Shown: piece by piece, positions 16,496 through 25,144 of the stretch
How positions within the stretch are numbered: position 1 is the stretch's first letter
Layout of the letters: every line of letters starts with the position of its first letter
Assembly: GCF_018130545.1 (NCBI RefSeq)
Contig: NZ_JAFCKF010000002.1
Span: forward strand, 434,001 to 498,000
DNA: 64,000 nucleotides
Direction of reading: 5' to 3'
DNA from: Bradyrhizobium tropiciagri
GTDB lineage: Bacteria > Pseudomonadota > Alphaproteobacteria > Rhizobiales > Xanthobacteraceae
The notes under the pieces: generated by a model
The model's input: only the letters and a program-made list of their open reading frames with translations
The model's database searches: none
What the model was told of the DNA's origin: nothing
Made by a program: the position numbers and the translations under genes

Positions 16496-18307
16496 ATGAC
16501 CGGCCGTGGCGAAGCGACGAAAGCAGGCGGTCAATCATCGAGCGCCCGCGATGTCCCGCTGATTGACGAGCCGCCGCTGACCGGCGACGGCGAGTTGCCG
16601 GATCGGCGCACGATCAGTCTGCGCTGGATGGCGGGGACGGTTCTGATTGGTGCCGCCGCGGTCGCGCTGCTCGGTGGCGCGCTTCGTGGAACTTTCGGCT
16701 ATCACGCACGATTCGCAGTCTTGCCGATCGTCTCGCTTCCGCGTTTTACGGCACAGGTGGTTGATGAGGCACGGCGCGGCGACCGGCTGGATCGGAAGCC
16801 GGGCTCGCAAGGCAATCGCTCTGCACTCAGGATCGAGCAGCTGAGCGACGCCGGCGCGGTCCGTCCATTTACCCGCGTGTCCGCGCGGCTTGCGGAGATC
16901 GATCCCGAACCGCAGCAAGACCGCGCTCGCGATGTACCAGCAGACGGCAAGGACCAGCAGCGAGCGAGCGCGCCAAGCGCTGCGCTGTCGGAGTTGCCGT
17001 CCATCATCCGGGCAGGTCCGTCACGCCGTGGGCTGCCGGGCAACACCAGCGCCTACGCCGCCGATGAAGACACGCCGCATCCGGCTGCTCCGATCGGTGA
17101 CGCGGTCAACGTCACCAATCTGCCGAAATCTACTGCGTCGCCTAGCCACCATCGGCATGTCATCATCGCGCGCGCCGGCGACACGCTGTCGGCGATTCTG
17201 CGGGCATTGACTGCGGCTGCGGAGGACGCGCCGGCCGTGCTTGCCGCTTTCCCCCCGGCCGGCACTCAAGCGGCACTGTCCGGCGGCGAGAAGATCACGA
17301 TCGTCGAACAGGACGGAGAGAGCGGCTCGCCGCGCAGTCATGTCGCGAAAGTGTCGATCGAACGGGCGGACTCCAGTGTATCCGCCGTCGGTCGTACCGA
17401 TGGCGGTCAATACCAGGCTATCGTGCCCGAGCAGCCGGACGCCTCCTCGCGGAGCGGGAGCTTGCTGCGTCAGTCGATCGACACCCACGCCGTTCCCGGC
17501 GAGACGCTGCGCGACGGCCTCAACGCGCTGACGCGCTCCAATCACGTCGACGAGGGAATCGTTGCCGAGCTGATGCGGCTGTGTGGCCGCGATTTCGACC
17601 TCGACGCGCCGCTCGGCGATGCCGACGCGGCCAAGATCATCTATGCGCCCAACGACATCGGCCAGCCGGAGCTGGTCTTCATCGATTTGACAGCGGGCGG
17701 ACAGACGCGGCGGTACTATCGCTTCACGGCACCGGACGACGGCAGCTCCGATTTCTATGATGAGGATGGACAGTCCATCACTAAATTCCTGTTGCGGAAG
17801 CCGGTCGTCAGCGGGCGTCTCGGTGACGGTTTTGGCTGGCGCATCCATCCGGTGCTCGGCGACCGCCGCTTCCATGAAGGCGTCGACTATGCAGCGCCCT
17901 ATGGTTCGCCGATCGCGGCCGCGGGCGCTGGCGTCGTCGAGATCGAAGGCTACGAACGCGGCTACGGGAAATATATCCGCGTGCTTCACGATCGCGGTTA
18001 TGAGACGACCTATGCCCATGTCGCGAGCTTTCCGCCCGGGCTGAAGATCGGGGACCGCGTCCGACAGGGCGAGACGATTGCCTATGTCGGATCGACCGGG
18101 CTCTCGACCGGACCGCATCTCTATTACGAGGTGCGGATCAACGGCCGCAATGTCGATCCGCTTCGGATGAAATTGTCAGGCGGCCGGCTGCTGCAAGGAG
18201 AGCTGCTTGGAGTTTTCGATCGCCAGCGCGACAGCATCGACCAGCTCGCCGCGGCCTCCGCCGCTCCTCAGCGGCATCCCGGCTCCGAACACCGGCCGCC
18301 GACCTAG
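16496..18307 (+). CDS. M23-family murein endopeptidase
   Basis: A 603-residue inner-membrane-anchored protein with a single span at about residues 45-65. The middle contains two short LysM/OapA-like stretches (HVIIARAGDTLSAILRAL near 220 and HAVPGETLRDGLNAL near 325). The C-terminal lysostaphin-type peptidase domain shows GFGWRIHPVLG, HEGVDYA (zinc HxxxD) and HLYYE. This is the layout of periplasmic peptidases that cut peptide cross-links in murein. ATG 16496 follows a GAGGGG ribosome site. The stop codon TAG lies within the outer arm of the intergenic repeat that follows. Confidence 0.88.
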   Translation: MTGRGEATKAGGQSSSARDVPLIDEPPLTGDGELPDRRTISLRWMAGTVLIGAAAVALLGGALRGTFGYHARFAVLPIVSLPRFTAQVVDEARRGDRLDRKPGSQGNRSALRIEQLSDAGAVRPFTRVSARLAEIDPEPQQDRARDVPADGKDQQRASAPSAALSELPSIIRAGPSRRGLPGNTSAYAADEDTPHPAAPIGDAVNVTNLPKSTASPSHHRHVIIARAGDTLSAILRALTAAAEDAPAVLAAFPPAGTQAALSGGEKITIVEQDGESGSPRSHVAKVSIERADSSVSAVGRTDGGQYQAIVPEQPDASSRSGSLLRQSIDTHAVPGETLRDGLNALTRSNHVDEGIVAELMRLCGRDFDLDAPLGDADAAKIIYAPNDIGQPELVFIDLTAGGQTRRYYRFTAPDDGSSDFYDEDGQSITKFLLRKPVVSGRLGDGFGWRIHPVLGDRRFHEGVDYAAPYGSPIAAAGAGVVEIEGYERGYGKYIRVLHDRGYETTYAHVASFPPGLKIGDRVRQGETIAYVGSTGLSTGPHLYYEVRINGRNVDPLRMKLSGGRLLQGELLGVFDRQRDSIDQLAAASAAPQRHPGSEHRPPT

Positions 18308-18410
18308 AGCCTTTTCCGTTCCGATGGAATCGGAACGGAGCTCTAGATTCTTGTTTTGACGCGTTTTCTTCACGCGAACCGGTAGCCACTTCGCTCGAAA
18401 ACGCTCTAGC
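18304..18410. repeat. Bradyrhizobium-type palindromic intergenic repeat
   Basis: Bounded by CTAGAGC at the left and GCTCTAG at the right, with a further GCTCTAG in the middle (18340-18346). The left half is a hairpin, CCGTTCCGA/TCGGAACGG around TGGAA; the right half has GCGTTTTCTTCACGCGAACC and ends GAAAACGCTCTAG. This is a familiar multicopy intergenic element in Bradyrhizobium and relatives, recognised from memory. It could serve as a terminator for the convergent genes on either side. Confidence 0.75.
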
Positions 18411-18430
18411 GCAGATCGCAGCTGGTTCGA

Positions 18431-20113
18431 TCAGAGCCGCCCGGGCGCCGGAAGCTCGGCCGCGTCCGCCGCGTTCTCGCGCTCGGTTGCGGTCTCGCCG
18501 GCGGCATCGAGCACGGGGTAGGCGACCGAGCAGATATGCGAGTGGATGCGGCGAAGGTCGCGCAGCACGTCGAGATGCAGCGAGGTGGTTTCGATGGTCT
18601 CCGGCCGGCCTTCGCGCAGGCGCTCGAGATGGCGCTCGACGGCGGCCAATTCGGCGGCGCGCAGCTCCGCCTTCTCGGTCAGCAGCTTGCGTGCCTCGCT
18701 GGCGTCGCCGGACATGAAGACGCCAAACGCCATCCGCAGCGAGTCGATCGTGCGCTTGTGGAAGGCAGATAATTCCTCGGCGCCTTCGGCAGAGAATTGC
18801 AGGCGGTGCTTGATCTTCTTGGTCGCGAGCTCGCTCAGATTCTTGTCGATGATGTCGCCGATATGCTCGAGATTGATCGCGAACGAGACGATCTCCATGG
18901 CGCGCTGGCCCTCGCGCTCGTCGAGGCTGCCGCGGGTCAGCTTGGTGACGTAAAGCTTGATCGCCTCGTTCAACCGGTCGACGGTGTTGTCCATCTTGGA
19001 CACCTGGTCAACCAGGGCGCGATCGTTGGTCATCATTGCCGCCATCACCTTGCGCAACATCGCCTCGGTGTAGTCGCCCATATGCAGCACCTCGCGCGCC
19101 GCATCGGCCAGCGCGAGCGAGGGCGTCTCCAGCGCGCTCTCGTCGAGGTAGCGCGGCCGCGATGGATCGGTCGTCTGCGCCCGCTTGGGCAGCAGACGCT
19201 CGAGCAGCCGCGCCATCTGGTCGAGCACGCCGATGAATAGCAGCGCGGTCGCGACGTTGAAGGCGATGTGGAACAGCGCGGTCGCCTTGGCGAGATCGGG
19301 CTGCCAGGCGTAGATGGCTTCCGTGATCGGCCGCAGGAACGGCGCCACCAGCAAGATGCCGACGACGCGGTTGACCAGGTTGCCGACCGGCAGCCGGTAG
19401 CTCGCCGGATTGTCGCGCCGGGCGCCTTCCAGCAATGGATTGACGGCGCTGCCGAGGTTGGCGCCGAGCACGAGCGCGAACGCAGCATAGGGGGAGATGA
19501 ACTGCGAATAGGCCAGCGACATCACCAGCAGCACGCTGGCGACGCTGGAATGCACCAGCCAGGTGACGACCGCGCCGATCAGGATGCAGAGCACGGGATC
19601 GCCGGTGATCGCGTTCAGGAACACGCGCACGCCCGGCGCATTCTCGGCCGGCGCCATCGTGTCGAGCAGGATGTGCAGCGCGAGCAGCATCAGCCCGAGC
19701 CCGATCGAGACGCGGCCGAGATCCTTGATCCGGGAGCGCGGCCCGCTGCGGAACGCGACGAGGCCGACAATGAACAGCACCGGCGCCACCGCCGCCACGT
19801 TGAACGACAGCACCTGCACGATCAGTGTGGTGCCGATATTGGCGCCGAGCATGATCGCGAGCGCCGGCACCAGGCTGACGATCTCCTCGGCGGCGAAGGA
19901 ACTGGTGATCAGCGCGGTTGCGGTCGAGCTCTGGAGCAGGGCGGTGAGGCCGAGGCCGGCGCCGAGGGCGGTGAACCGGTTGTTCAGCGCCCGCGCCAGC
20001 AACAGCCGCAAATCGGGCCCGAAGGCCCGCAGAATTCCGCTGTGGACCATGTGCAGGCCCCACAGCAGGAGCGCGACGCCCCCCATCAGATCAAGCAGAA
20101 CAAGGCTTCCCAT
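18431..20113 (-). CDS. Na+/phosphate cotransporter family protein with PhoU-like tail
   Basis: A 560-residue membrane protein of the NptA/YjbB type. Two inverted Na/Pi repeats are visible, the first with LLQSSTATALITSSFAA (QSST motif, about residues 58-75) and the second with VHSSVASVLLVMS (about 195-210), and the C-terminal 200 residues are a helical PhoU-like domain. Such proteins import or export phosphate with sodium. ATG 20113 starts at the first membrane span; the frame extends to a TTG at 20134. It is convergent with the M23 gene and divergent from the PilZ gene. Confidence 0.88.
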   Translation of the reverse strand: MGSLVLLDLMGGVALLLWGLHMVHSGILRAFGPDLRLLLARALNNRFTALGAGLGLTALLQSSTATALITSSFAAEEIVSLVPALAIMLGANIGTTLIVQVLSFNVAAVAPVLFIVGLVAFRSGPRSRIKDLGRVSIGLGLMLLALHILLDTMAPAENAPGVRVFLNAITGDPVLCILIGAVVTWLVHSSVASVLLVMSLAYSQFISPYAAFALVLGANLGSAVNPLLEGARRDNPASYRLPVGNLVNRVVGILLVAPFLRPITEAIYAWQPDLAKATALFHIAFNVATALLFIGVLDQMARLLERLLPKRAQTTDPSRPRYLDESALETPSLALADAAREVLHMGDYTEAMLRKVMAAMMTNDRALVDQVSKMDNTVDRLNEAIKLYVTKLTRGSLDEREGQRAMEIVSFAINLEHIGDIIDKNLSELATKKIKHRLQFSAEGAEELSAFHKRTIDSLRMAFGVFMSGDASEARKLLTEKAELRAAELAAVERHLERLREGRPETIETTSLHLDVLRDLRRIHSHICSVAYPVLDAAGETATERENAADAAELPAPGRL

Positions 20114-20381
20114 AAGTCTTGGATATCCCGGCAAATTCGAGTCGAAGGGGTCACGCTATCGCCAAATGACCCGGGATCAACCACTTTTGTTCCTGTTGGA
20201 TTGTTCCCGTTGGATACGGCTGGGGAAGGGGCGACGGTTCGGGCTGGTAAATGAACCTCGAAAACGTCCGCTCAATTGCGATTGGTTCCGCTAGGCAGTT
20301 TCCAATCTTTCCCCGCTATGACGTTAGCAACGAGAGAGCTGTCCAGCCAGGAAAGCTGCCCAGAAAGGCGTGGGGATCAGA

Positions 20382-20627
20382 ATGTTTGTGAATCGCCGCA
20401 AGAGCGAACGTCGCGAGTGCCGGAGCGTCGCCAAAATTCAACTGGGCACGGGGTCGTTGCCGCGTGACTGCATGATCACCGACATCTCGGCGGGGGGCGT
20501 CAAGGTGATCGCCGAATATCTGGAGATTCCGCCGGAATTCACCATCATCCTGTCGTCGGGCAGCCCGCGTCAGTGCCGTCTGGCCTGGCGGATCGGGCAC
20601 GAATTCGGCGCACAGTTCGTCGACTGA
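20382..20627 (+). CDS. PilZ-domain c-di-GMP-binding protein
   Basis: An 81-residue single-domain protein. NRRKSERRE supplies the RxxxR part and DISAGG the D/NxSxxG part of the c-di-GMP site, so ligand binding is likely. Stand-alone PilZ proteins act as adaptors for motility, pili or exopolysaccharide. The ATG at 20382 is preferred to a GTG at 20370 because the arginine motif follows it directly. Its position next to Tad pilus genes suggests a link, but this is inference. Confidence 0.85.
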   Translation: MFVNRRKSERRECRSVAKIQLGTGSLPRDCMITDISAGGVKVIAEYLEIPPEFTIILSSGSPRQCRLAWRIGHEFGAQFVD

Positions 20628-20707
20628 TCCAGCCGAGCCGCCAGGCTGGCGATCCGCCCGGCATCCGGCACCGCTTCTTGGCCGGATGACGGCGGATGAT
20701 GGCATCC

Positions 20708-20722
20708 TTAACCGGAACTTAG
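20708..20722 (+). promoter_or_regulatory. candidate CtrA half-match box
   Basis: TTAA, seven bases, TTAG matches the CtrA consensus TTAA-N7-TTAA at seven of eight positions. It is also part of a CTTAACC/GGTTAAG dyad and lies 49 bases before the TPR lipoprotein gene. CtrA controls pilus genes in Caulobacter; relevance here is inference. Confidence 0.35.
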
Positions 20723-20770
20723 GGTTAAGCTGTGAGCATCCCGGAACATTCGCTGTTCCGAGTCCCGTCA

Positions 20771-21595
20771 ATGTCTGAGAAGCTTTCCCGACCTTTAGGC
20801 CGCGTGCGCCAGCTCGCCGGCTCGGTATCTGCCGTGATCCTGCTGATCGGGCTTGCCGCCTGTCAGACCTCGGGGCCGTCCGACATCACCGGGTCATTGG
20901 GCGATACGGCGGAGGCCACACCGGCCCCGGCCGATCCGCGGCGCGACATTGCGACTTACCACGAGCGGGTCCGCTCTAATCCGAAAGACACCGAAGCCGC
21001 CCTGAAATACGCCCGGGCGCTGCGCGCTACCGGCCAGCGCGCGCAGGCCGTCGCCGTCATGGAGCAGGCGGTGCTGGCGCAGCCCAGCAATAAGGCGCTG
21101 CTCGCAGGTTACGGACGGGCGCTCGCCGACAATGGCAATTTCCAGCAGGCATTCGATGTGCTCGGGCGCGCCCACACCCCGGAGGATCCGGATTGGCGCA
21201 TCCTGTCGGCACAGGGCGCCGTGCTCGATCAGCTCGATCGTCACGACGAGGCGCGCCAGTATTATGCGAGCGCGCTGAAGATCGTGCCTGACGATCCGTC
21301 GGTGCTCTCCAATCTCGGCCTGTCCTATTTGCTGTCGAAGGACCTGCCGAAGGCTGAGGAGACGCTGCGTCATGCTCGGGAGCGTGCTCCCGACGACATG
21401 CGGGTGCGAACCAATCTTGCCGTCGTGATCGGCCTGCAGGGCCGTCAGGCCGATGCTGAAGCGATCATGAAGGCCGATCTGCCGCCGGAGCAGGGCTCGG
21501 CCAATGTTGCCGCGCTGAAGCGGCTGTTGGCGCGGAGGGACGCGAGCCGGACCGATACCGACAAGATTCCGGTCGCCGCCAACCACCGCGACTAA
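20771..21595 (+). CDS. tadD: TadD-like TPR lipoprotein of the Tad/Flp pilus
   Basis: A 274-residue protein with a signal peptide ending in a lipobox (GLAAC) and at least four tetratricopeptide repeats (about residues 60-230, e.g. AVMEQAVLAQPSNKALLAGYGRAL region). TadD-type lipoproteins serve as assembly factors for the Tad secretin. ATG 20771 is chosen because it places the signal peptide at the N-terminus; the frame is open back to a GTG at 20732. It is convergent with cpaE; the shared neighbourhood with cpaBCDE supports the pilus role. Confidence 0.75.
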   Translation: MSEKLSRPLGRVRQLAGSVSAVILLIGLAACQTSGPSDITGSLGDTAEATPAPADPRRDIATYHERVRSNPKDTEAALKYARALRATGQRAQAVAVMEQAVLAQPSNKALLAGYGRALADNGNFQQAFDVLGRAHTPEDPDWRILSAQGAVLDQLDRHDEARQYYASALKIVPDDPSVLSNLGLSYLLSKDLPKAEETLRHARERAPDDMRVRTNLAVVIGLQGRQADAEAIMKADLPPEQGSANVAALKRLLARRDASRTDTDKIPVAANHRD

Positions 21596-21622
21596 AGCGT
21601 TTTCAGACGAGATTCCGGCGGG

Positions 21623-22891
21623 CTAACCCGCGGCCCGGCGCCCACTGCTGCCGCGCGACTGCAGCTTCTTGAGGATCGGCGACAGGAACGATTCACGCGC
21701 TTCGGCGAGGTCAGGGCGACCGGTGAGGCGCTGCGCGATCTGCAGGAACGTCCTTGTGGTGCGATGGCGCGCGGAGACTTCCGCAATCATCTGACCGTTG
21801 TTGGCGGCTTCGCCGAACAGCCTGCAATCGAACGGGATGGTCGCAATCGGCTGACTGTCGATTGTCTTGGCGAAGTCCTTGACCTCGATCTCGGGGCGCT
21901 TCGACATGCCGACCTGGTTCAGGCAGTAGAGCGGCGGCCGGTCGTTCGGACGCGCGGCCTTCAGCAGGTTCATCATGTTCTTGGTGTTGCGCATGTTGGC
22001 AAGGTCGGGCTCGGCGACGATCAGGATGTCGTCGGCCCCCACCAGCACACGCTTGGTCCATGCGGTCCATTGGTGCGGGACGTCGAGCACGATGCAGGAT
22101 GTGGTCATGCGCATCGTGTCGAAGATGGCGTCGAATGCTTCGGCGCCGAAATCGTAGACCTGGTCGAGGGTGGCCGGCGCCGCCAGCAGGCTGAGATGGT
22201 CGCTGCATTTTGCGAGCAAGCGTTCCATGAAGGCGCTGTCCGGACGTTCGGGCGCGAACACCGCGTTGGCGATGCCCTGCGTCGGATCCTGATTGTAGTC
22301 GAGGCCCGCGGTGCCGAAGGCAAGGTCGAGATCGACGACGACCGAATCCAGCCCGAGGTCGCGCGCGATGGTCCAGGCAACATTGTGGGCAATGGTCGAG
22401 GCGCCGACGCCGCCCTTGGCGCCCGCAACCGCGATCAGGCGGCCGACCGAGACCGATTCCGAGGATGAGAACAGGCTGCAGATTGAGCGGACGATGTCGA
22501 GCACCTTGACCGGCCCGATGACGTAGTCGTTGACGCCGCGCCGGACCAATTCGCGATACGGCGCAGTCTCACCCGGCGTGCCGAGCACGACGACACGGGT
22601 GCCGGGATCGCAGACCGTGGCGAGCTCGTCGAGGCCGGCGAGGAAATCGCTGTCCGGCTCGGTCTCCAACATGATCACGTTGGGCGTCGGCGCCTTGTGA
22701 TAGGTGTCGATCGCCGCGGCGATGCCGCCCATGTGGACGGAGAGGTGAGCCTTGGCGAGCCGGCGGTCGTCGGCTGCGGCGCGCGCGCTCGCGGCGGTGG
22801 CGACGCTGGCGCAGAAGGCCTGCACCGAAATCCGCGGCGCCGGCGCGATGTGGTCGTTGGCGTGCTGCGGCTCGTGTTGTGGTTCGGTCAT
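21623..22891 (-). CDS. cpaE: Tad pilus localisation ATPase CpaE/TadZ
   Basis: A 422-residue protein with an N-terminal response-regulator-like domain that lacks typical phosphorylation sequence and a C-terminal MinD/ParA-type ATPase domain. The deviant Walker A is AGAKGGVGASTIAHN (about residue 155); VVVDLDLAFGTAGLDYN and VLDVPHQW follow as Walker B-type strands. CpaE/TadZ places the pilus machine at the cell pole. ATG overlaps the cpaD stop by 4 bases, so it is translationally coupled. The next Tad gene expected, cpaF, is absent: the convergent TPR gene follows instead. Confidence 0.9.
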   Translation of the reverse strand: MTEPQHEPQHANDHIAPAPRISVQAFCASVATAASARAAADDRRLAKAHLSVHMGGIAAAIDTYHKAPTPNVIMLETEPDSDFLAGLDELATVCDPGTRVVVLGTPGETAPYRELVRRGVNDYVIGPVKVLDIVRSICSLFSSSESVSVGRLIAVAGAKGGVGASTIAHNVAWTIARDLGLDSVVVDLDLAFGTAGLDYNQDPTQGIANAVFAPERPDSAFMERLLAKCSDHLSLLAAPATLDQVYDFGAEAFDAIFDTMRMTTSCIVLDVPHQWTAWTKRVLVGADDILIVAEPDLANMRNTKNMMNLLKAARPNDRPPLYCLNQVGMSKRPEIEVKDFAKTIDSQPIATIPFDCRLFGEAANNGQMIAEVSARHRTTRTFLQIAQRLTGRPDLAEARESFLSPILKKLQSRGSSGRRAAG

Positions 22892-23631
22892 TTCCCTGCG
22901 TCGCTCAGCTTGGCTTTATCGGTTTCAGGGTAGGTGGTCGTGGTCGACTCGCCCTTGCTGTATTTCTGGAACGCGACCGATCGCCTCGGCGTGTAGGCCG
23001 CGGTTTCGGTCCGCGGCTGCTCGAGGTCGGACGGATTGGCGACCATCGCGGCAAGGTTGCGCTGCGTGGCGCAGCCGAAATTCTCGTACTGCTTGTTCTC
23101 GTTGTAGCTCGGATTGTAGATCGAGGGGCCAAGGTCGGTCGGCCAGACGCCGCAGGGGCCGGCGACCGCGGCCATCTTCGGGTAGCTGAGACGAATGGTC
23201 GGGAGCGCGCGCGGGTCGTCGACGTGATAGGAGCGCCTGGTGATGGCGTGGGCGGGCACGCCCATCGACGCCAGTACGCCGCGGATATCCTGGTACACCG
23301 CCTGCGCCGAGCGCGCGTTCGAGGTGTCGGCCGGTACGTCGACCGCGATCGCGCCGGTGCCTTCGCGGCGCCAGGAGCGGGCAAGCCCCATGACGTCGTC
23401 GCGCTGGGTTTCGGTGAGATTGCCGCGGGTGCGGCTCACGAACACGACGATCGACTGCTCGCCCTCGGTGATTGCGATCGGATGCCGTTGCCGGTAGTCG
23501 TCGGGCACGGTGCCGGTGACGACATTGTCGCCGGTCAGATTGCAGCCGCCGAGTGCGATCGCGCTGGTGACCAGGGCGCCGCACAGCATCAGCGCTCTGA
23601 TATGACCGGCTTGTGTGTTGCGTATCATCAT
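22888..23631 (-). CDS. cpaD: Tad pilus assembly lipoprotein CpaD
   Basis: A protein of about 247 residues with a signal peptide ending in lipobox ALGGC, so an outer-membrane lipoprotein. The CpaD domain includes RHPIAITEGEQ and a region around residues 150-190 (CGVWPTDLG, NFGCATQRNLAAMVANP) typical of this family. It supports secretin assembly. The ATG at 23631 follows GGGGGATCC; another ATG is immediately downstream. The stop overlaps cpaE. Confidence 0.9.
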   Translation of the reverse strand: MMIRNTQAGHIRALMLCGALVTSAIALGGCNLTGDNVVTGTVPDDYRQRHPIAITEGEQSIVVFVSRTRGNLTETQRDDVMGLARSWRREGTGAIAVDVPADTSNARSAQAVYQDIRGVLASMGVPAHAITRRSYHVDDPRALPTIRLSYPKMAAVAGPCGVWPTDLGPSIYNPSYNENKQYENFGCATQRNLAAMVANPSDLEQPRTETAAYTPRRSVAFQKYSKGESTTTTYPETDKAKLSDAGK

Positions 23632-23661
23632 AGGATCCCCCAACCCCTTCAGGTCCGCGCC

Positions 23662-25131
23662 TCAGTCGATGATGAAGCCGAAATTGACCGGCGTGGCGCC
23701 GATCGGCTCAGCACGGGCGGCAACGCCGTAGATGCGATTGACGCGCGCCAGCAGCGCCGACTGCGCATCGGAGGCCGGAGCAAATCCGTCATCCGGACGG
23801 GACAATTCCTTCTGGGCGACCGCGCGCACCACGTAGGGCGTCACGATGACCATGAGCTCAGTCTCGTTGTTGACGAAATCCTGGCTCCTGAACAGCTGGC
23901 CGAGGACCGGGATCTGATCGACGCCCGGCATTCCGTTGACGGCCTGCTTGGTCTGCTCCTGGATCAGGCCGGCCATCGCGATCGAACCGCCGGAGGGCAC
24001 TTCCAGCGTGGTGTCGGCGCGGCGGGTCTTGATCGAGGGAATGGTCGTGCCGTTCTGGCCGCCGGTCAGGGCGTTGTCCATCGAGACTTCGGAAACCTCG
24101 GTCATCACCTTCAGGCTGATGCGTCCCTCGGACAGCACCACCGGGGTGAAATTGAGCGAGATGCCGAACTTCTTGAAGCTGACGGTCTGCACGCAATTGC
24201 CGATCGTGCCCGACGTCGTCGTCTGACAGGTGACGCCGGTCGGGATCGGAAACTCGCCGCCCGAAACAAAGGTCGCCGACTCGCCTGAGATGGCGGTGAG
24301 GTTGGGTTCGGCCAGCGTCTTGACCACGCCCGCGCTCTCCATCGCGCGCAGCGTCGCGGTGACGGTCGGCACACCGAGCTTGTTCAGGGCGGCGCCGGTC
24401 AGCACGTTGCTCGGGGCAAGCGCGCCGTTGTTGGCGGTGAAGGCGTTGGCGTTGTTGAAGACCACCGCGGCGGTGCCGTAGTTCATGTTGGCGCTGAGAT
24501 CGACGCCGAGCTGCTTGACGACGTCGCGGCGGACTTCGGCGACGGTGACTTTCAGCATCACCTGGTCGCGGCCGCGCACCACGATGGAATTGACCACCTT
24601 GTCGGCGCTACCGACCAGTTTCGCGGCGATGTCGCCGGCCTGCTGGGCTTCGACCGGACTCGCTACCGTGCCGGTCAGAACCACGCTTTCGCCGACGCCC
24701 TCGATCTGGACGCCCGGCAGCATCTGCTTCAGCGCGGCGCGCATGCCATTGAGGTCACGCTTGATCGCGATGTCGTAGGAGGCGACCTGGTTGCCGTCGG
24801 CGTCGAAGAACACCACGTTGGTCTGGCCGACCGCCGCGCCGATGATATAAGCGCGTTGCGCCGAGCGGATCACGGCGTTGGCGATCTTGGGATCGGCGAC
24901 CAGTACGTCCTTGGCCTCGCGGGGCAGGTCGACCACGACAGACTTGCCGACCCCGAGCGAGACGAACCGCGTCTTGGCGGCAATGCTGCTCGTCACTGCG
25001 ACATCCGCGTTCTTGTCGGGATCGGTCGCGCTGGCGAGGGCAGGGATCAGCATCAGGGCGGTGACCGCCGAGAATGACAGCGATCGGACCAGCGTGGTCC
25101 GTGTCGCCAGTTGTTTTGCAGCCATTGTCAT
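23662..25131 (-). CDS. cpaC: Tad pilus secretin CpaC/RcpA
   Basis: A 489-residue outer-membrane secretin. After a signal peptide (ALASA) comes the N-terminal pilus-assembly domain with VGKSVVVDLPREAKDVLV, then a BON-like stretch (TGTVASPVEAQQAGDIAAK), then the secretin core (VPSGGSIAMAGLI and ETELMVIVTPYVVRAV). It forms the channel through which the Flp fibre leaves the cell. The gene sits 13 bases after cpaB and 30 before cpaD in one operon. Two ATG codons two apart are both possible starts. Confidence 0.93.
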   Translation of the reverse strand: MTMAAKQLATRTTLVRSLSFSAVTALMLIPALASATDPDKNADVAVTSSIAAKTRFVSLGVGKSVVVDLPREAKDVLVADPKIANAVIRSAQRAYIIGAAVGQTNVVFFDADGNQVASYDIAIKRDLNGMRAALKQMLPGVQIEGVGESVVLTGTVASPVEAQQAGDIAAKLVGSADKVVNSIVVRGRDQVMLKVTVAEVRRDVVKQLGVDLSANMNYGTAAVVFNNANAFTANNGALAPSNVLTGAALNKLGVPTVTATLRAMESAGVVKTLAEPNLTAISGESATFVSGGEFPIPTGVTCQTTTSGTIGNCVQTVSFKKFGISLNFTPVVLSEGRISLKVMTEVSEVSMDNALTGGQNGTTIPSIKTRRADTTLEVPSGGSIAMAGLIQEQTKQAVNGMPGVDQIPVLGQLFRSQDFVNNETELMVIVTPYVVRAVAQKELSRPDDGFAPASDAQSALLARVNRIYGVAARAEPIGATPVNFGFIID

Positions 25132-25144
25132 AGTGAAGCCCCCA

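Noticed and set aside
21592-21615. Partial copy of the AAGCGTTTTC-type repeat after tadD
   Set aside because: Only about ten bases match the full element at 18304-18410; too short to call.
22879-24288. 469-residue plus-strand open frame across cpaC/cpaD
   Set aside because: Runs opposite two well-supported Tad genes and has no recognisable domain.
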